Numbered from the stretch's first letter, positions 6,716 to 16,239 are shown. The stretch: 59,651 bases of DNA from Nocardioides sp. (GCF_025964975.1 NZ_JAOPXV010000152.1:1-59651), one strand, 5' to 3'. The notes: generated by a model not told the origin, from the sequence alone. Made by a program: numbers and translations.

Positions 6716-9051
6716 CTCGAAGCCTCCGGGGCGCCTGGAGTCGCCGCGGCGCGCTGCTCACCCTCCTCGCCATGACCACGGTCGTGGTGGGCGGGGCGGT
6801 GGGCGTGCTCGGCTTCGCGGAGGCCGCGAAGACGTCGACCTGGCTCCTGTCGCCCCTCCTGCTGGTCGGGGCCGTCGCGATCCCGAGCATCGGTCGTGAG
6901 CTGGCGGCCGCACGCCGCGCCGAGATCGGGCTCGCGCGCCTGCGGGGGATCCGCGGCCTGCGCCTGGGCTCGGTGCTCCTCCTCGAACCCCTCGCCACGA
7001 TCCTGGTCGGGACTGCCCTCGGGCTCGGCCTCGGCTGGCTGGTCGCCCGGACCACCGGTGGCGCCTGGCTCGACGCCGGCACCCACGAGCTCGGAGCGAC
7101 GGCTGTCTACGTCGCGCTGGGCACGGCCGCGGGCAGCCTGGCGATCGTCCTCCTCTCGAGCTGGGCGACGGTCGGCGAGCCCTTGTCGACCCAGGTGGCG
7201 ATGCGGACGCGGCCGCGGCGGGCGACGACGCTCGTGGTCTTCGCGAGCGTGCTCGTCATCGTGGGTGCGGTGGTGGCGGCGTACGCCAGCAAGGCGGGCG
7301 TCGACGGGCAGCCGGACGCCCTGGTGCTCATCGGCCCCGCGCTCGTCGGTCTCGCCCTCGGCCAGGTCGCCGCCTGGGTGCTCCGCGTGCTGGCCCGGGG
7401 GGCGACAGGGGCGTCGGCCAGGTCGGGGCTGTCGGGCTTCATGGCCACGCGTCGACTCTCGCGCGCGGACGACCTCGTCACGCCGATGCGCCTGCTGGTG
7501 GCGGCGGCCGTCGTGGGAGTGATCGCGCTGTCGGGCGCGTCCTCGGTGACCGAGTGGATTGACGGCGAGGCGAGGATCGCGGCCGGGGGCGCCATGGCGG
7601 TGCCGGTCGAGAACGGCGCCGTACAAGCCATGGCCCTGACCCGCGTCCTGGACCCGGAGGGCGAGCACCTGATGGCGATCGCCGTCGTGCCGAACGAGCA
7701 GCGGCTGGGGGAGCGCCGGGCCTATGTCGACGCGGCACGCTTCGAGTCGGTGGCAGGCGACTTCTACGCCGGCACCCCGGTCGAGGCGGCTGCGGGAGCC
7801 GTGCCGGGCCTGGCCACCGTCAACCCCGACATGGCCACCACGGCCGGCCGCCTGTCCGTCTCGGGGCGCCTGCTCGAGTCGCAGGAACGATTCACCATCG
7901 GTCTCACCGTCCGGCTGGACTACGTCACCGCCGCCGACGACGGCTCATCGGCCGAGGTCGAGCTGCGGCTGGCTGACCGGGGGGACGCGACCAGCGCGTC
8001 TGTCCCGCTGCGTGGCTGCAAGGGCGGTTGCCAGATCACCGGGATGTCGGTCACCCGCATCCTGACCGACGACGGGGGCAACGTCTTCGGCTTCGACCCC
8101 AGTCCCTACCGCGTGCTCCTCACCAGCATCAGCGTCGGTGACCGCGACCTGGCGACGGCGGGATGGCGGCCCGAGCCCGGTGCCATCGAGCAGGCCCAGG
8201 AGAACCGCTTCGCCCCCGGCTCGCTCGACCTCGACCGACGAGCCCTCGCCAACCGGTTCGACGGCCTCGAGGTCGAGCCCCTTCCCAACTCCGACCTGCC
8301 CCTCACGCTCGACGCGGCAGCGAGGCCGACGCCGGTGCTCGTCGCCGGCGCGGAGCCCACGACGCCCCTCGACGTCTCCGGTGACGACCGGGTGCTGGGC
8401 GAGGTGACGCGGCTGGACGCGCTGCCGTTGCTCGGCACCGTCGGCCAGCTCTCCGACCTGCCGACCAGCATGGTCGGCTCCGGTGCGACCGTGCCCAACG
8501 CGGAGACCTCGATCGTGCTCGCGGCCGACACTCCCGACTCGATGGTCGCCGACCTGATCCGCGCCACCGGGACCGAGGCCCGGTCCCTCGAGGACGTCCG
8601 CCGAACGCTCGGCGCCGCGACCGGGGTGGACCAAGCGCGTGCGTACGCACTGATGGCCTCCTTCTGCGCGCTCATCGCCCTGATCGCCCTCGCGGCCGGG
8701 GTTGCCCGCCACCTGCGCAGCTATCGCCACGACGTCGCCTCCCTCCGGTTGCTCGGAGTCGGCCTGAGGGCGGCTCGTCGGGCCGGCCGCGTCGAGCTGA
8801 TGGCGCTGGCCGTGGTCGTGCTGCTCGCCGTCGCGGCCGGCGGACTGCTGGCGGTGGAGCTCCTGCTGGACGGGCTGCCGCTGGTGACCGTCCGGCCGGC
8901 TTCGCTGCCGGTCGACAACGAGGCAACGTGGATGACCGTGGTCCTGCCGGCGGTGCTCGCTGCGATCTCCATGCTCGTCATCGGTGGGCGGGCTCGCGCC
9001 GTACGCCCCGACGCCACCCGGCCCTCGATGCTGCGCGAGGAGGAGGGCTGA
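6712..9051 (+). CDS. FtsX-like ABC permease, subunit 1
   Basis: 779 residues from ATG 6712, which overlaps the upstream stop by 4 bases. About ten membrane helices: seven in the first 285 residues (for example TVVVGGAVGVLGF and TILVGTALGLGLGWLVA) and three at the C-terminus (FCALIALIALAAGVA, VVVLLAVAAGGLLAVELLL, VVLPAVLAAISMLVI). Between them is an extracytoplasmic domain of about 350 residues. That domain has the marker LDPEGEHLMAIAV and a CKGGC pair that could form a disulfide. Both are echoed in the next gene (LDPEGEYLMAA, CLTGC), so the two permeases are paralogues and probably form a heterodimer. Cargo unknown. Confidence 0.85.
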   Translation: MTRSLRGAWSRRGALLTLLAMTTVVVGGAVGVLGFAEAAKTSTWLLSPLLLVGAVAIPSIGRELAAARRAEIGLARLRGIRGLRLGSVLLLEPLATILVGTALGLGLGWLVARTTGGAWLDAGTHELGATAVYVALGTAAGSLAIVLLSSWATVGEPLSTQVAMRTRPRRATTLVVFASVLVIVGAVVAAYASKAGVDGQPDALVLIGPALVGLALGQVAAWVLRVLARGATGASARSGLSGFMATRRLSRADDLVTPMRLLVAAAVVGVIALSGASSVTEWIDGEARIAAGGAMAVPVENGAVQAMALTRVLDPEGEHLMAIAVVPNEQRLGERRAYVDAARFESVAGDFYAGTPVEAAAGAVPGLATVNPDMATTAGRLSVSGRLLESQERFTIGLTVRLDYVTAADDGSSAEVELRLADRGDATSASVPLRGCKGGCQITGMSVTRILTDDGGNVFGFDPSPYRVLLTSISVGDRDLATAGWRPEPGAIEQAQENRFAPGSLDLDRRALANRFDGLEVEPLPNSDLPLTLDAAARPTPVLVAGAEPTTPLDVSGDDRVLGEVTRLDALPLLGTVGQLSDLPTSMVGSGATVPNAETSIVLAADTPDSMVADLIRATGTEARSLEDVRRTLGAATGVDQARAYALMASFCALIALIALAAGVARHLRSYRHDVASLRLLGVGLRAARRAGRVELMALAVVVLLAVAAGGLLAVELLLDGLPLVTVRPASLPVDNEATWMTVVLPAVLAAISMLVIGGRARAVRPDATRPSMLREEEG

Positions 9052-12000
9052 TGACCTCCCTGCTCGGCGCCATCGTCCGCGGGGTGCGCTCGCGCGCCCT
9101 GCTCAGCTTCGGTTCGGTCGTGCTGGCAGCGCTCGCGCTGGGCTCGGCCGTCCTCGGACCCATCTTCTCCGAGGCCGTCACCAACTCCTACGTCGTGACG
9201 CGGCTGCAGGAGGCCCCCGCCGCCTCGACCGGGCTGGCGAGGGTGTTCATCCCCGACGCACCGACCGAGCCCGACGTCGCCGTCGAGCGCGCGACGGCCG
9301 CCTCCGACGCGCTCAACCGGGGCCCGTGGGGGAGCGGGAGCGCCACCCTCCAGTCCGAGCAGTACAGCGCGCTGCGCGGTGCCGTGACGTTCTGGTCCCG
9401 GGACGACGTCTGCGCCGGCCTGGTCATCGAGGGCCGCTGTCCGTCGGCGCCGGGCGAGGTGCTGATGCTGGCCGGCGACGTCGTCAAGACCGGCGCCAAG
9501 GTCGGTCGGCCGCTCGAGACGAACATCTTCGAGCCGGCAGAGATCCAGGGCCGCTACCCACGCTCGCCGTTGGCCGAGGTCGTCGTGGTCGGGTCCTATG
9601 CCACCCCGATCGAGGACGACGTGTGGCAGTACCCCCTCGAGCTGCGCGCGACCAACGAGCAGTCGACCATCAACGGCGGCTACCAGCCCTACAAACCGGC
9701 ACCGTTGCTCACCACGACCGAGACGATGCAGACGCTGGGCCCCGAGGCGTGGACCGTGCGGGTGGACACCCCGCTCGACGTGCCGGCCGACGCGACCCCC
9801 GCCGACCTGGCCCAGGCCGTCGCCACCGCCCAGACCCTGAAGAGGACCGACGACGTCGAGGGCGGGAAGCTGGCCGGGGTCGAGCCGATCATCAACAACC
9901 TCAAGACCCTCGACGCCGAGGTCCGTACCCAGCAGTCGACCGCGCGGAAGTCGATCGCGCCCGCGGTGCTGTCGTTGGTGCTGGTGGCCCTCGCCCTGCT
10001 GATGCGGCTGCTCACGGCGGCGAGCGAGATCCGGGTGCCCGAGCTCGCTCTCGCCTCGCTGCGCGGCGTCTCCTCGGGCCGTCTCTGGTTGCTGGGCCTG
10101 GCGGAGCCGCTGGTCGTGCTGGCCGCCGCGGTCCCGCTCGGCATCGGCTTCGGTGTGGGCCTCGCGGCCGTGCTGACGAAGCAGTGGCTCGTGCCGGGCC
10201 TGCCCCTTCCGATGCCGTGGCAGAGCTGGGTGGCCGCAGCCCTGGTGCTGGTCGCCGCCATCGCCGTCGCCTGCGTGGCGGTCGGGATGGTCGTGCGGGA
10301 CACGCTCGCGTCCCAGCTCTCGGGGGTACGCCGACCGCAGCAGTCGCGGCGGTGGGCGGTCGTCGCCCAGCTGATGCTGGTGGCGCTGGCCCTCGCCGTA
10401 CTCGTCTCGAAGCTGTCGTCCTCCGGCCAGAGCGATCCCGACCTCACCGACATGGTGCTGCCGGTGCTTCTGGCGGTCGTGGCAGGACTCGCGGCGACGC
10501 GACTGACCGCAGCGGCGGCGACGTGGTGGACCCGGCGCCGAGGTATGACGAAGTCACTGAGCGGGTTCGTGGCCGCGCGCGCGATCTCGCGACGGCAGGA
10601 GGGCACGCTGGTGATCCTCCCGATCACCGCCGCCGTCGCGGTGGCGGTCTTCGGGGTGGGCGTCTACGACTCGGCCGCGACGTGGCGCACCAGCGTGGCC
10701 GCCACGGTCTCCCCGGCCGCGACCACGTGGACCTCATCGTTGTCGATGCGCGAGACCCGCGACCTGACCCACCGCCTCGACCCCGAGGGCGAGTACCTCA
10801 TGGCGGCGGCGTCGGTGCTCAACCCCGGCGCAAGCTTCGCCGTGGTCGATGCCGCCCGCCTGCCTACCGTCGCGACCTGGCCAAAGACCTGGAGCCCCGG
10901 GCGCACCGTCGAGCAGGTCGCGGACGACATCTCGCTGCCGGGCGCCGTACCCCAGCTCGTCGGCCGGCGACTGAACATCACCGTGGACAACCAGGCGCAG
11001 ACGTCCAAGGACCTCAGCATCGAGGCCCGGTTCGGCAGCCTCGGCGGCATTCCCGAGCGCGGCTACCTCGGACCCTTCCCAGCGGGTGAGAGCACGCGAA
11101 GCGTCCGGCTGCCCGCGTCCTGCCTGACCGGCTGTCCGCTCGAGGGACTCACCCTCGGCGGTGGGGCGGGGACGACGATGGAGATGGGCGGCGCGGCGCG
11201 CGTGCTGGCGATCGCGGTGGACGGTGATGTCGTGGAGGCTGCGATCGACCGGGCGGCGTGGGTGCCGTCGGCCGACAGCGGCGCCCGTTCCTCCATCTCG
11301 ACCATCGACAGCTCCGGCGACACCATCGACCTGACCCTCGACCGGTCGGTCGGGCTGGCGATGGCCCGGCTGACCGCCGGCGGCATCCCGCTTCAACGAC
11401 CTGCCGCGCGCGGCGCCGACGTCCCTGATCGGGCTGTGGACGACCTCGATGACCAGAACACGTCCGGGGCGATCCCGGTCGACCCCGTCTCGACCGTCGA
11501 GGGCATGCCGTTCGTGGGCCCGGCTGGTCTGCTGGTCGACTACTCCTCGTTCGTGTCGGACCGGGTGGTCTACGACAACCTCTTCGACACCCGGGTGCTG
11601 ATGAAGGACGGGGCGCCTGAGTCGATGTCGACCGCGCTGACCGAGGCGGGGTTGACCGTGGAGACGACCCTCGCGGCACAGCAGCGGATGCTCGACCAGA
11701 GTGCCTACGCCCTGGCGCTCCGGCTCTACGCCGTCGTCGCCGCGCTGGTCCTGCTCATGGCGCTGGCCGGGCTCTTCGTCTCGACAGCCGTCCAGCTGCC
11801 TGCTCGCCGGCGCGACGCCGCCGCCCTGCGTGTGGTCGGGGTGGCCCGGGGCTCGGTGATGTCGGCCGTCGCGCGGGAGTTCATCGTCGTCCTTGGCGGT
11901 GCCGCCGTGGCCGGCATCCTGGCCGGCTCGCTCGCGCAGTACGTCGTCCTGCGGACGATCACCCTCGGCACCCTCGACGCGAGCTCGACCCCCGACCTGG

Positions 12001-12137
12001 TGGCCACGATCTCCCCGCTGCGCCTCATCGCGCTCGCCCTCATCGCCGTGGTCGTCCTGGGCGTCGCGGCCTACATCTCGGCCGCCCTCACCGTGCGCGG
12101 TGCCCGCGGCTCGACGCTGCGCGAGACGGCGCGCTGA
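9051..12137 (+). CDS. FtsX-like ABC permease, subunit 2
   Basis: 1028 residues from ATG 9051, which shares one base with the upstream stop (TGATG). An N-terminal helix (SFGSVVLAALALGSAVLG) is followed by an extracytoplasmic segment to about residue 300 with a Cys pair near DDVCAGLVIEGRCPS, a block of helices (SLVLVALALLMRLL onward), a second large outside domain with LDPEGEYLMAA and CLTGC, and a C-terminal FtsX core (VVAALVLLMALAGLFVS, RDAAALRVVGVARG, VVLGGAAVAGILAG). It ends the operon. The pair of giant permeases with two different ATPases resembles MacB-type complexes but lacks a visible fusion protein. The substrate cannot be told from sequence. Confidence 0.85.
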   Translation: MTSLLGAIVRGVRSRALLSFGSVVLAALALGSAVLGPIFSEAVTNSYVVTRLQEAPAASTGLARVFIPDAPTEPDVAVERATAASDALNRGPWGSGSATLQSEQYSALRGAVTFWSRDDVCAGLVIEGRCPSAPGEVLMLAGDVVKTGAKVGRPLETNIFEPAEIQGRYPRSPLAEVVVVGSYATPIEDDVWQYPLELRATNEQSTINGGYQPYKPAPLLTTTETMQTLGPEAWTVRVDTPLDVPADATPADLAQAVATAQTLKRTDDVEGGKLAGVEPIINNLKTLDAEVRTQQSTARKSIAPAVLSLVLVALALLMRLLTAASEIRVPELALASLRGVSSGRLWLLGLAEPLVVLAAAVPLGIGFGVGLAAVLTKQWLVPGLPLPMPWQSWVAAALVLVAAIAVACVAVGMVVRDTLASQLSGVRRPQQSRRWAVVAQLMLVALALAVLVSKLSSSGQSDPDLTDMVLPVLLAVVAGLAATRLTAAAATWWTRRRGMTKSLSGFVAARAISRRQEGTLVILPITAAVAVAVFGVGVYDSAATWRTSVAATVSPAATTWTSSLSMRETRDLTHRLDPEGEYLMAAASVLNPGASFAVVDAARLPTVATWPKTWSPGRTVEQVADDISLPGAVPQLVGRRLNITVDNQAQTSKDLSIEARFGSLGGIPERGYLGPFPAGESTRSVRLPASCLTGCPLEGLTLGGGAGTTMEMGGAARVLAIAVDGDVVEAAIDRAAWVPSADSGARSSISTIDSSGDTIDLTLDRSVGLAMARLTAGGIPLQRPAARGADVPDRAVDDLDDQNTSGAIPVDPVSTVEGMPFVGPAGLLVDYSSFVSDRVVYDNLFDTRVLMKDGAPESMSTALTEAGLTVETTLAAQQRMLDQSAYALALRLYAVVAALVLLMALAGLFVSTAVQLPARRRDAAALRVVGVARGSVMSAVAREFIVVLGGAAVAGILAGSLAQYVVLRTITLGTLDASSTPDLVATISPLRLIALALIAVVVLGVAAYISAALTVRGARGSTLRETAR

Positions 12138-12189
12138 GTGGCCTGGATATCCCGGGTCCCGGGTAGGAGGCGGCCAGCTGGGCCGACCC

Positions 12190-13104
12190 TCAGAGGTCGA
12201 CGGCGCGGTTGACCCACAAGGCCGTCGTCTCCATGCCGACCTTCTGGTAGAGCCCGAGCGCACCGGTCCGGGAGTCGGTGTTGAGCTCGGAGACCGTCGC
12301 GCCGTGCTCCCGGGCGACGTCGAAGGACTCGACGAGGAGGGCCTGGGCGATGCCCTTGTTGCGCCGGTCGGGGCGTACGGCGAGGCGCGAGATGTAGGCG
12401 ATCGGCGACTCGGAGGAGATGAAGACGAGGGACACCCCGACGACCTCCCCGGCGGCATCGGTGGCCACGCGGAGGTTCCACGGCTCGTAGCCCGGGCGCC
12501 CGAACGTGGCGGCAGCGAAGTCTTCGTAGGACTCCCGCTCGCGCACCGACCACTCGAGGAAGGCGTCCTCGAGGACGTCGTGCGCGGGCTTGGAGTCGGC
12601 TTCGACGGCCTCGCGGATGGCGTAGCCCGCGGGCAGGTCGCGCGCCGGGATCGTCGTGCCCTGCGGCAGCTGGAGGACCCAGCTCGTCCAGCGGACGTGG
12701 TAGCCGAGCGCCGCGAGCAGCCGGTCGCCGGGCGAACCCTCGGGTACGGGCATGCCGATGACCGAGCTGCCCCGTGAACGACCGAGGGCGCGCAGCCAGT
12801 CGGCGAGCCACGTGCCGATCCCGCGTCCTCGGTGGGACGGCAGCACGGCCGCGTCGGCTCGGTCGGCGTACATCAGCTCGGCGTAGCCGACGAGGAGTTC
12901 ATTGTCGAAGACCCCGACGGACGAGGCGGTCACGTCGTGGCTGGGCTTGGCCCAGTCGCTGACGAGGTCGGCCTCCTCGACCTGCACCATGCCGGTGTCC
13001 TCGCGCTCCTGGGCGGCCATCAGGTCGTAGACCATCCGCGAGTCGGCGGTGGTGAGCGGGCGGGTGGTGAGGCCTTCGGGCAGCGAGGGCGAGGCGTTGG
13101 ACAT
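12190..13104 (-). CDS. tandem GNAT-domain N-acetyltransferase
   Basis: 304 residues from ATG 13104 (GTG 13125 is possible). Two GNAT units are visible: the first has the acetyl-CoA loop VLPSHRGRGIGTWLADWL, the second has VRPDRRNKGIAQALLVES followed by ATVSELNTDSRTGALGLYQK. The duplicated layout and length resemble mycothiol synthase-type and other tandem actinobacterial GNATs, but the sequence does not single out MshD. It is convergent with the ABC operon, with a 52-base gap that contains two CCCGGG blocks. A CACAAT hexamer sits 6 nt before the ATG, a weak leaderless-type -10. Confidence 0.82.
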   Translation of the reverse strand: MSNASPSLPEGLTTRPLTTADSRMVYDLMAAQEREDTGMVQVEEADLVSDWAKPSHDVTASSVGVFDNELLVGYAELMYADRADAAVLPSHRGRGIGTWLADWLRALGRSRGSSVIGMPVPEGSPGDRLLAALGYHVRWTSWVLQLPQGTTIPARDLPAGYAIREAVEADSKPAHDVLEDAFLEWSVRERESYEDFAAATFGRPGYEPWNLRVATDAAGEVVGVSLVFISSESPIAYISRLAVRPDRRNKGIAQALLVESFDVAREHGATVSELNTDSRTGALGLYQKVGMETTALWVNRAVDL

Positions 13105-13204
13105 GGTCCGATTGTGTGGCGCCACCGTGGGGTTGTCGCCCGCTTTTCCGCGGGGTGACAGGGATCGCGCCGGCGACGAAGCGGCGGCCGGCCGCGGGAC
13201 GCAC

Positions 13205-13216
13205 TATCTTGGCAGC
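13205..13216 (+). promoter_or_regulatory. leaderless-type -10 box for the DEAD-box helicase
   Basis: TATCTT at 13205-13210, six bases, then GTG at 13217. No ribosome-binding site is present. The spacing puts the transcription start on the start codon. Confidence 0.6.
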
Positions 13217-14992
13217 GTGAGTGACCTTCCCCAGACCGACAGCCCCGACTCCTCTGATGCTGCCCAGCTGACCTTTGCCGACCTCGGGTTGTCCCCGCAG
13301 GTGATGAAGGCGCTCGCGGACGTGGGCTACGAGTCACCCTCCGCGGTCCAGGCGCAGACCATCCCGCCGCTGCTCGAGGGACGCCACGTCGTCGGCCTCG
13401 CCCAGACCGGCACGGGCAAGACCGCCGCCTTCGCCCTCCCGATCCTCTCCCAGCTCGACATGGCGCAGAAGACGCCCCAGGCCCTCGTGCTGGCGCCTAC
13501 CCGCGAGCTGGCGCTGCAGGTCTCCGAGGCGTTCGAGCGCTACGGCGCCCACATGAAGGGCGTGCGCGTCCTGCCGATCTACGGTGGCCAGGGGTACGGC
13601 GTCCAGCTCTCCGCGCTCCGTCGTGGCGTCCACGTCGTGGTCGGCACCCCCGGTCGCATCATGGACCACCTCGAGAAGGGCACTCTCGACCTCTCCGAGC
13701 TGCGCTTCCTGGTGCTCGACGAGGCCGACGAGATGCTCAAGATGGGCTTCGCGGAGGACGTCGAGACGATCCTCGCGGACACCCCGGCGGACAAGCACGT
13801 CGCCCTGTTCTCCGCGACCATGCCGAGCCAGATCCGCCGGATCTCGAAGAAGTACCTCCAGGACCCGGTCGAGATCACGGTCAAGAACAAGACGACGACC
13901 AGCGCCAACACCACCCAGCGCTACCTCATCTGCTCCTACCCGCAGAAGGTCGACGCCCTCACCCGCATCCTCGAGGTCGAGAACTTCGAGGGGATGATCG
14001 TCTTCGTCCGCACCAAGAACGAGACCGAGCTCCTGGCTGAGAAGCTGCGGGCCCGTGGGTTCTCCGCCATGGCGATCAACGGTGACGTGCCGCAGGTGCA
14101 GCGCGAGCGGACGGTCAACCAGCTGAAGTCCGGCAAGCTCGACATCCTCGTCGCCACCGACGTCGCCGCTCGCGGCCTCGACGTCGAGCGGGTCAGCCAC
14201 GTCATCAACTACGACATCCCGACCGACACCGAGTCCTACGTCCACCGCATCGGGCGCACGGGTCGCGCGGGCCGCAAGGGCGACTCGATCGCCTTCGTGA
14301 CCCCCCGCGAGCGGCACCTCCTCAAGGCCATCGAGAGGGCCACGCGCCAGCCGTTGACGCAGATGCAGATCCCCACGATCGAGGACATCAACTCGACGCG
14401 GCTCTCCCGCTTCGACGACGCGATCACCCAGGCGCTCTCGGGCGACCAGGACAAGCTCGACTTCTTCCGTGGAGTCGTGGCCCACTACATCTCCGAGCAC
14501 GACGTGCCGGAGGCAGACGTGGCGGCCGCGCTGGCCTCGGTCATGCACGGCGACCAGCCGCTGCTGATGGAAGCCACCCCCGAGCCGGCCAAGCGGTCCT
14601 TCGACACCCGCGACCAGCGTCCCGAGAGCGGCGGCGGGCGCAAGCCCGAGCGTCGCCCGCGCGGACGGACGGACGTCGAGATGACCTCCTACCGACTCTC
14701 GGTCGGCAAGCGCCACAAGGTCGAGCCCCGCCAGATCGTAGGCGCGCTCGCCAACGAGGGTGGTCTCTCGCGCGGCGACTTCGGGCACATCGACATCCGT
14801 CCCGACTTCTCTCTCGTCGAGCTGCCTCGCGACCTGCCCCCGGGCACGCTGGACCGGCTGGCGTCCACCCGGATCTCCGGCAAACTGATCGAGATCCGCC
14901 AGGACAACGGCGCCCCGGCCGCGCGCAGCCAGGCACGCACGTCGTCGTACGGCGACAGCGACCGCGCGAAGAAGCCGCGCCACAAGAGCTGA
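13217..14992 (+). CDS. deaD: DEAD-box ATP-dependent RNA helicase, DeaD/CsdA type
   Basis: 591 residues from GTG 13217. Ordered helicase motifs: Q motif (FADLGLSPQVMKALADVGY ... PSAVQAQTIP), I AQTGTGKT, Ia PTRELA, Ib TPGR, II DEAD (VLDEADEML), III SAT, then VFVRTKNE, ARGLD, and VI HRIGRTGRAGR. The C-terminal region carries a DbpA/CsdA-like RNA-binding fold (TDVEMTSYRLSVGKRHKVEP onward with IDIRPDFSLVELP) and a basic tail (AKKPRHKS). Such helicases remodel rRNA and mRNA structure, mainly in ribosome assembly and at low temperature. The gene stands alone and is followed by a strong terminator. Upstream frames reaching 13049 are not coding. Confidence 0.93.
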   Translation: MSDLPQTDSPDSSDAAQLTFADLGLSPQVMKALADVGYESPSAVQAQTIPPLLEGRHVVGLAQTGTGKTAAFALPILSQLDMAQKTPQALVLAPTRELALQVSEAFERYGAHMKGVRVLPIYGGQGYGVQLSALRRGVHVVVGTPGRIMDHLEKGTLDLSELRFLVLDEADEMLKMGFAEDVETILADTPADKHVALFSATMPSQIRRISKKYLQDPVEITVKNKTTTSANTTQRYLICSYPQKVDALTRILEVENFEGMIVFVRTKNETELLAEKLRARGFSAMAINGDVPQVQRERTVNQLKSGKLDILVATDVAARGLDVERVSHVINYDIPTDTESYVHRIGRTGRAGRKGDSIAFVTPRERHLLKAIERATRQPLTQMQIPTIEDINSTRLSRFDDAITQALSGDQDKLDFFRGVVAHYISEHDVPEADVAAALASVMHGDQPLLMEATPEPAKRSFDTRDQRPESGGGRKPERRPRGRTDVEMTSYRLSVGKRHKVEPRQIVGALANEGGLSRGDFGHIDIRPDFSLVELPRDLPPGTLDRLASTRISGKLIEIRQDNGAPAARSQARTSSYGDSDRAKKPRHKS

Positions 14993-15006
14993 CGAGATCC
15001 GCACGA

Positions 15007-15040
15007 AGAAGCCCCGCCACCACTCGGTGACGGGGCTTCT
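15007..15040 (+). terminator. intrinsic terminator after deaD
   Basis: Ten-base perfect stem AGAAGCCCCG (15007-15016) with CGGGGCTTCT (15031-15040), and an inner CACC/GGTG stem around an ACTC loop. It starts 14 bases after the deaD stop. The U-tract is short, as usual in high-GC genomes. Confidence 0.8.
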
Positions 15041-15058
15041 CTGCGTCGGGGCTCGCAC

Positions 15059-15093
15059 GGCCCTCAGGTCCGACTGCGTCGGACCTGAGGGCC
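15059..15093 (-). terminator. 16-bp hairpin terminator for the YceI gene (probably bidirectional)
   Basis: Perfect 16-base stem, GGCCCTCAGGTCCGAC at 15059-15074 and GTCGGACCTGAGGGCC at 15078-15093, with a 3-base loop. It lies 5 bases beyond the stop of the minus-strand YceI gene and 19 bases beyond the deaD terminator. The two hairpins separate convergent genes. Confidence 0.8.
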
Positions 15094-15098
15094 TTCGC

Positions 15099-15668
15099 TC
15101 AGGCGGACTTGATCGCCGAGACGTCGAACTCGAGCTTGATCTTGTCCGACACCAGCACGCCGCCGGTCTCGAGCGCGGCGTTCCAGGTCAGGCCGAAGTC
15201 CTTGCGGTTGACGACGGTCTCGCCCTCGAAGCCGACGCGGGTGTTGCCGAAGGGGTCGAGCGCGGAGCCGGTCTGCTCGAAGTCGATGGTGACGGGACGC
15301 GTCGTGTCCTTGATCGTCAGGTCGCCGGTGACGACCCAATCGTTGCCAGCGCGCTTGACGTCGGTGGAGACGAAGCGGATGGACGGGAAGGACTCGACGT
15401 CGAAGAAGTCGCCGGACTTGAGGTGGCCGTCGCGGTCCTCGCTGCCGGTGTTGACGGAGGTCACGTCGATGGTCAGCTCGACCGAGGAGTTGGCCGGGTT
15501 GGCGGCGTCGATCTTGGCGTTGCCCTCGAAGGTGCCGAACTGTCCGCGCACCTTGGTGACCATCGCGTGCCGGGCCACGAACCCGAGGCGGGAGTGGGAG
15601 GGATCGATGGCGTAGTCACCGGTGATGTCGTCGATGGCGTTGGTCGGGATGTCGAACTGCTGGGTCAT
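15099..15668 (-). CDS. YceI family lipocalin-like protein
   Basis: 189 residues from ATG 15668, preceded by a clear AGGAGA ribosome site. Typical YceI pattern: DYAIDPSHSRLGFVARHAM, KVRGQFGTFEG, TSVNTGSEDRDGHLKSGDFF, FPSIRFVSTD, then VTGDLTIKDTTRPVTIDFE and a C-terminal DKIKLEFDVSA. The beta-barrel fold binds polyisoprenoid or other hydrophobic ligands in characterised members. There is no signal peptide here, so it is predicted cytoplasmic. Single-gene unit; the biological ligand is unknown. Confidence 0.92.
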   Translation of the reverse strand: MTQQFDIPTNAIDDITGDYAIDPSHSRLGFVARHAMVTKVRGQFGTFEGNAKIDAANPANSSVELTIDVTSVNTGSEDRDGHLKSGDFFDVESFPSIRFVSTDVKRAGNDWVVTGDLTIKDTTRPVTIDFEQTGSALDPFGNTRVGFEGETVVNRKDFGLTWNAALETGGVLVSDKIKLEFDVSAIKSA

Positions 15669-16239
15669 GGGATCTCCTGGGTCGGTCGTGCCGGGTAGTA
15701 CAACCTTCAACCACCTCCTGCACCAGATATTCCCCGGACCTCACATGAGGAAACCGCGACGACCATCAACCTTGTCTGCCACTGGCTGCTGGTGACCGAC
15801 ACGAGCGGTCGCGCCCACGTGGAGGCACGCTGGGGAGCCGGCCACGGTCGCTGACGCCGCTTGAGGCGCCCCCACGAGACCAGCGAGCCATGACTCCACG
15901 GGGATGATGGCTCGCCGCATGTCGGGGTGCAGCCGGACGGCCGGTGCTGACTCGAATCCTTTGACGTCGGCAGTTCGCCCGTGTTGCCCCGGCGGCACGC
16001 GCGCAGCGTACGGCGAAGCCTCGAACTGCCGACGCCGTGCGCTGGGAGAGGTCTCTCGGAAGAGGGGGGAGCGAGCCCCTTGCCGCATGGGGTCAGCAAG
16101 GGGATCGCGAGCAGAACCTTCTCACCTGCGCAGGGCCGGTGTCCGCCAGATCCCGATTGTTTTGCCAGCTGTGGCACGGATGTGAGCAAGGTCATCTCCA
16201 GCACATGACGGGGGCACCAGCCGGTGGCAGGATGGCCGG
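15669..16239. other. 570-base spacer rich in inverted repeats, no convincing gene
   Basis: Several short frames are open but show no family resemblance, no ribosome site and overlap one another. Three perfect inverted repeats are present: GCGAGCCAT 15883-15891 with ATGGCTCGC 15907-15915; CGTCGGCAGTTCG 15965-15977 with its complement 16022-16034; CCCCTTGC 16076-16083 with GCAAGGGG 16096-16103. This could be a structured RNA or remnants of a mobile palindrome. It lies between the divergently oriented YceI and aldehyde dehydrogenase genes, so it must also contain the YceI promoter. Confidence 0.5.

Noticed and set aside
12138..12189. CCCGGG-T-CCCGGG as terminator between ABC operon and GNAT gene
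   Set aside because: Each block is self-complementary but no stem longer than 6 bp with a usable loop forms; too weak to call.
15945..15965. tRNA-like T-loop (actcgaatcc)
   Set aside because: The flanking bases do not form a 5-bp T stem and no anticodon or acceptor arms are present.
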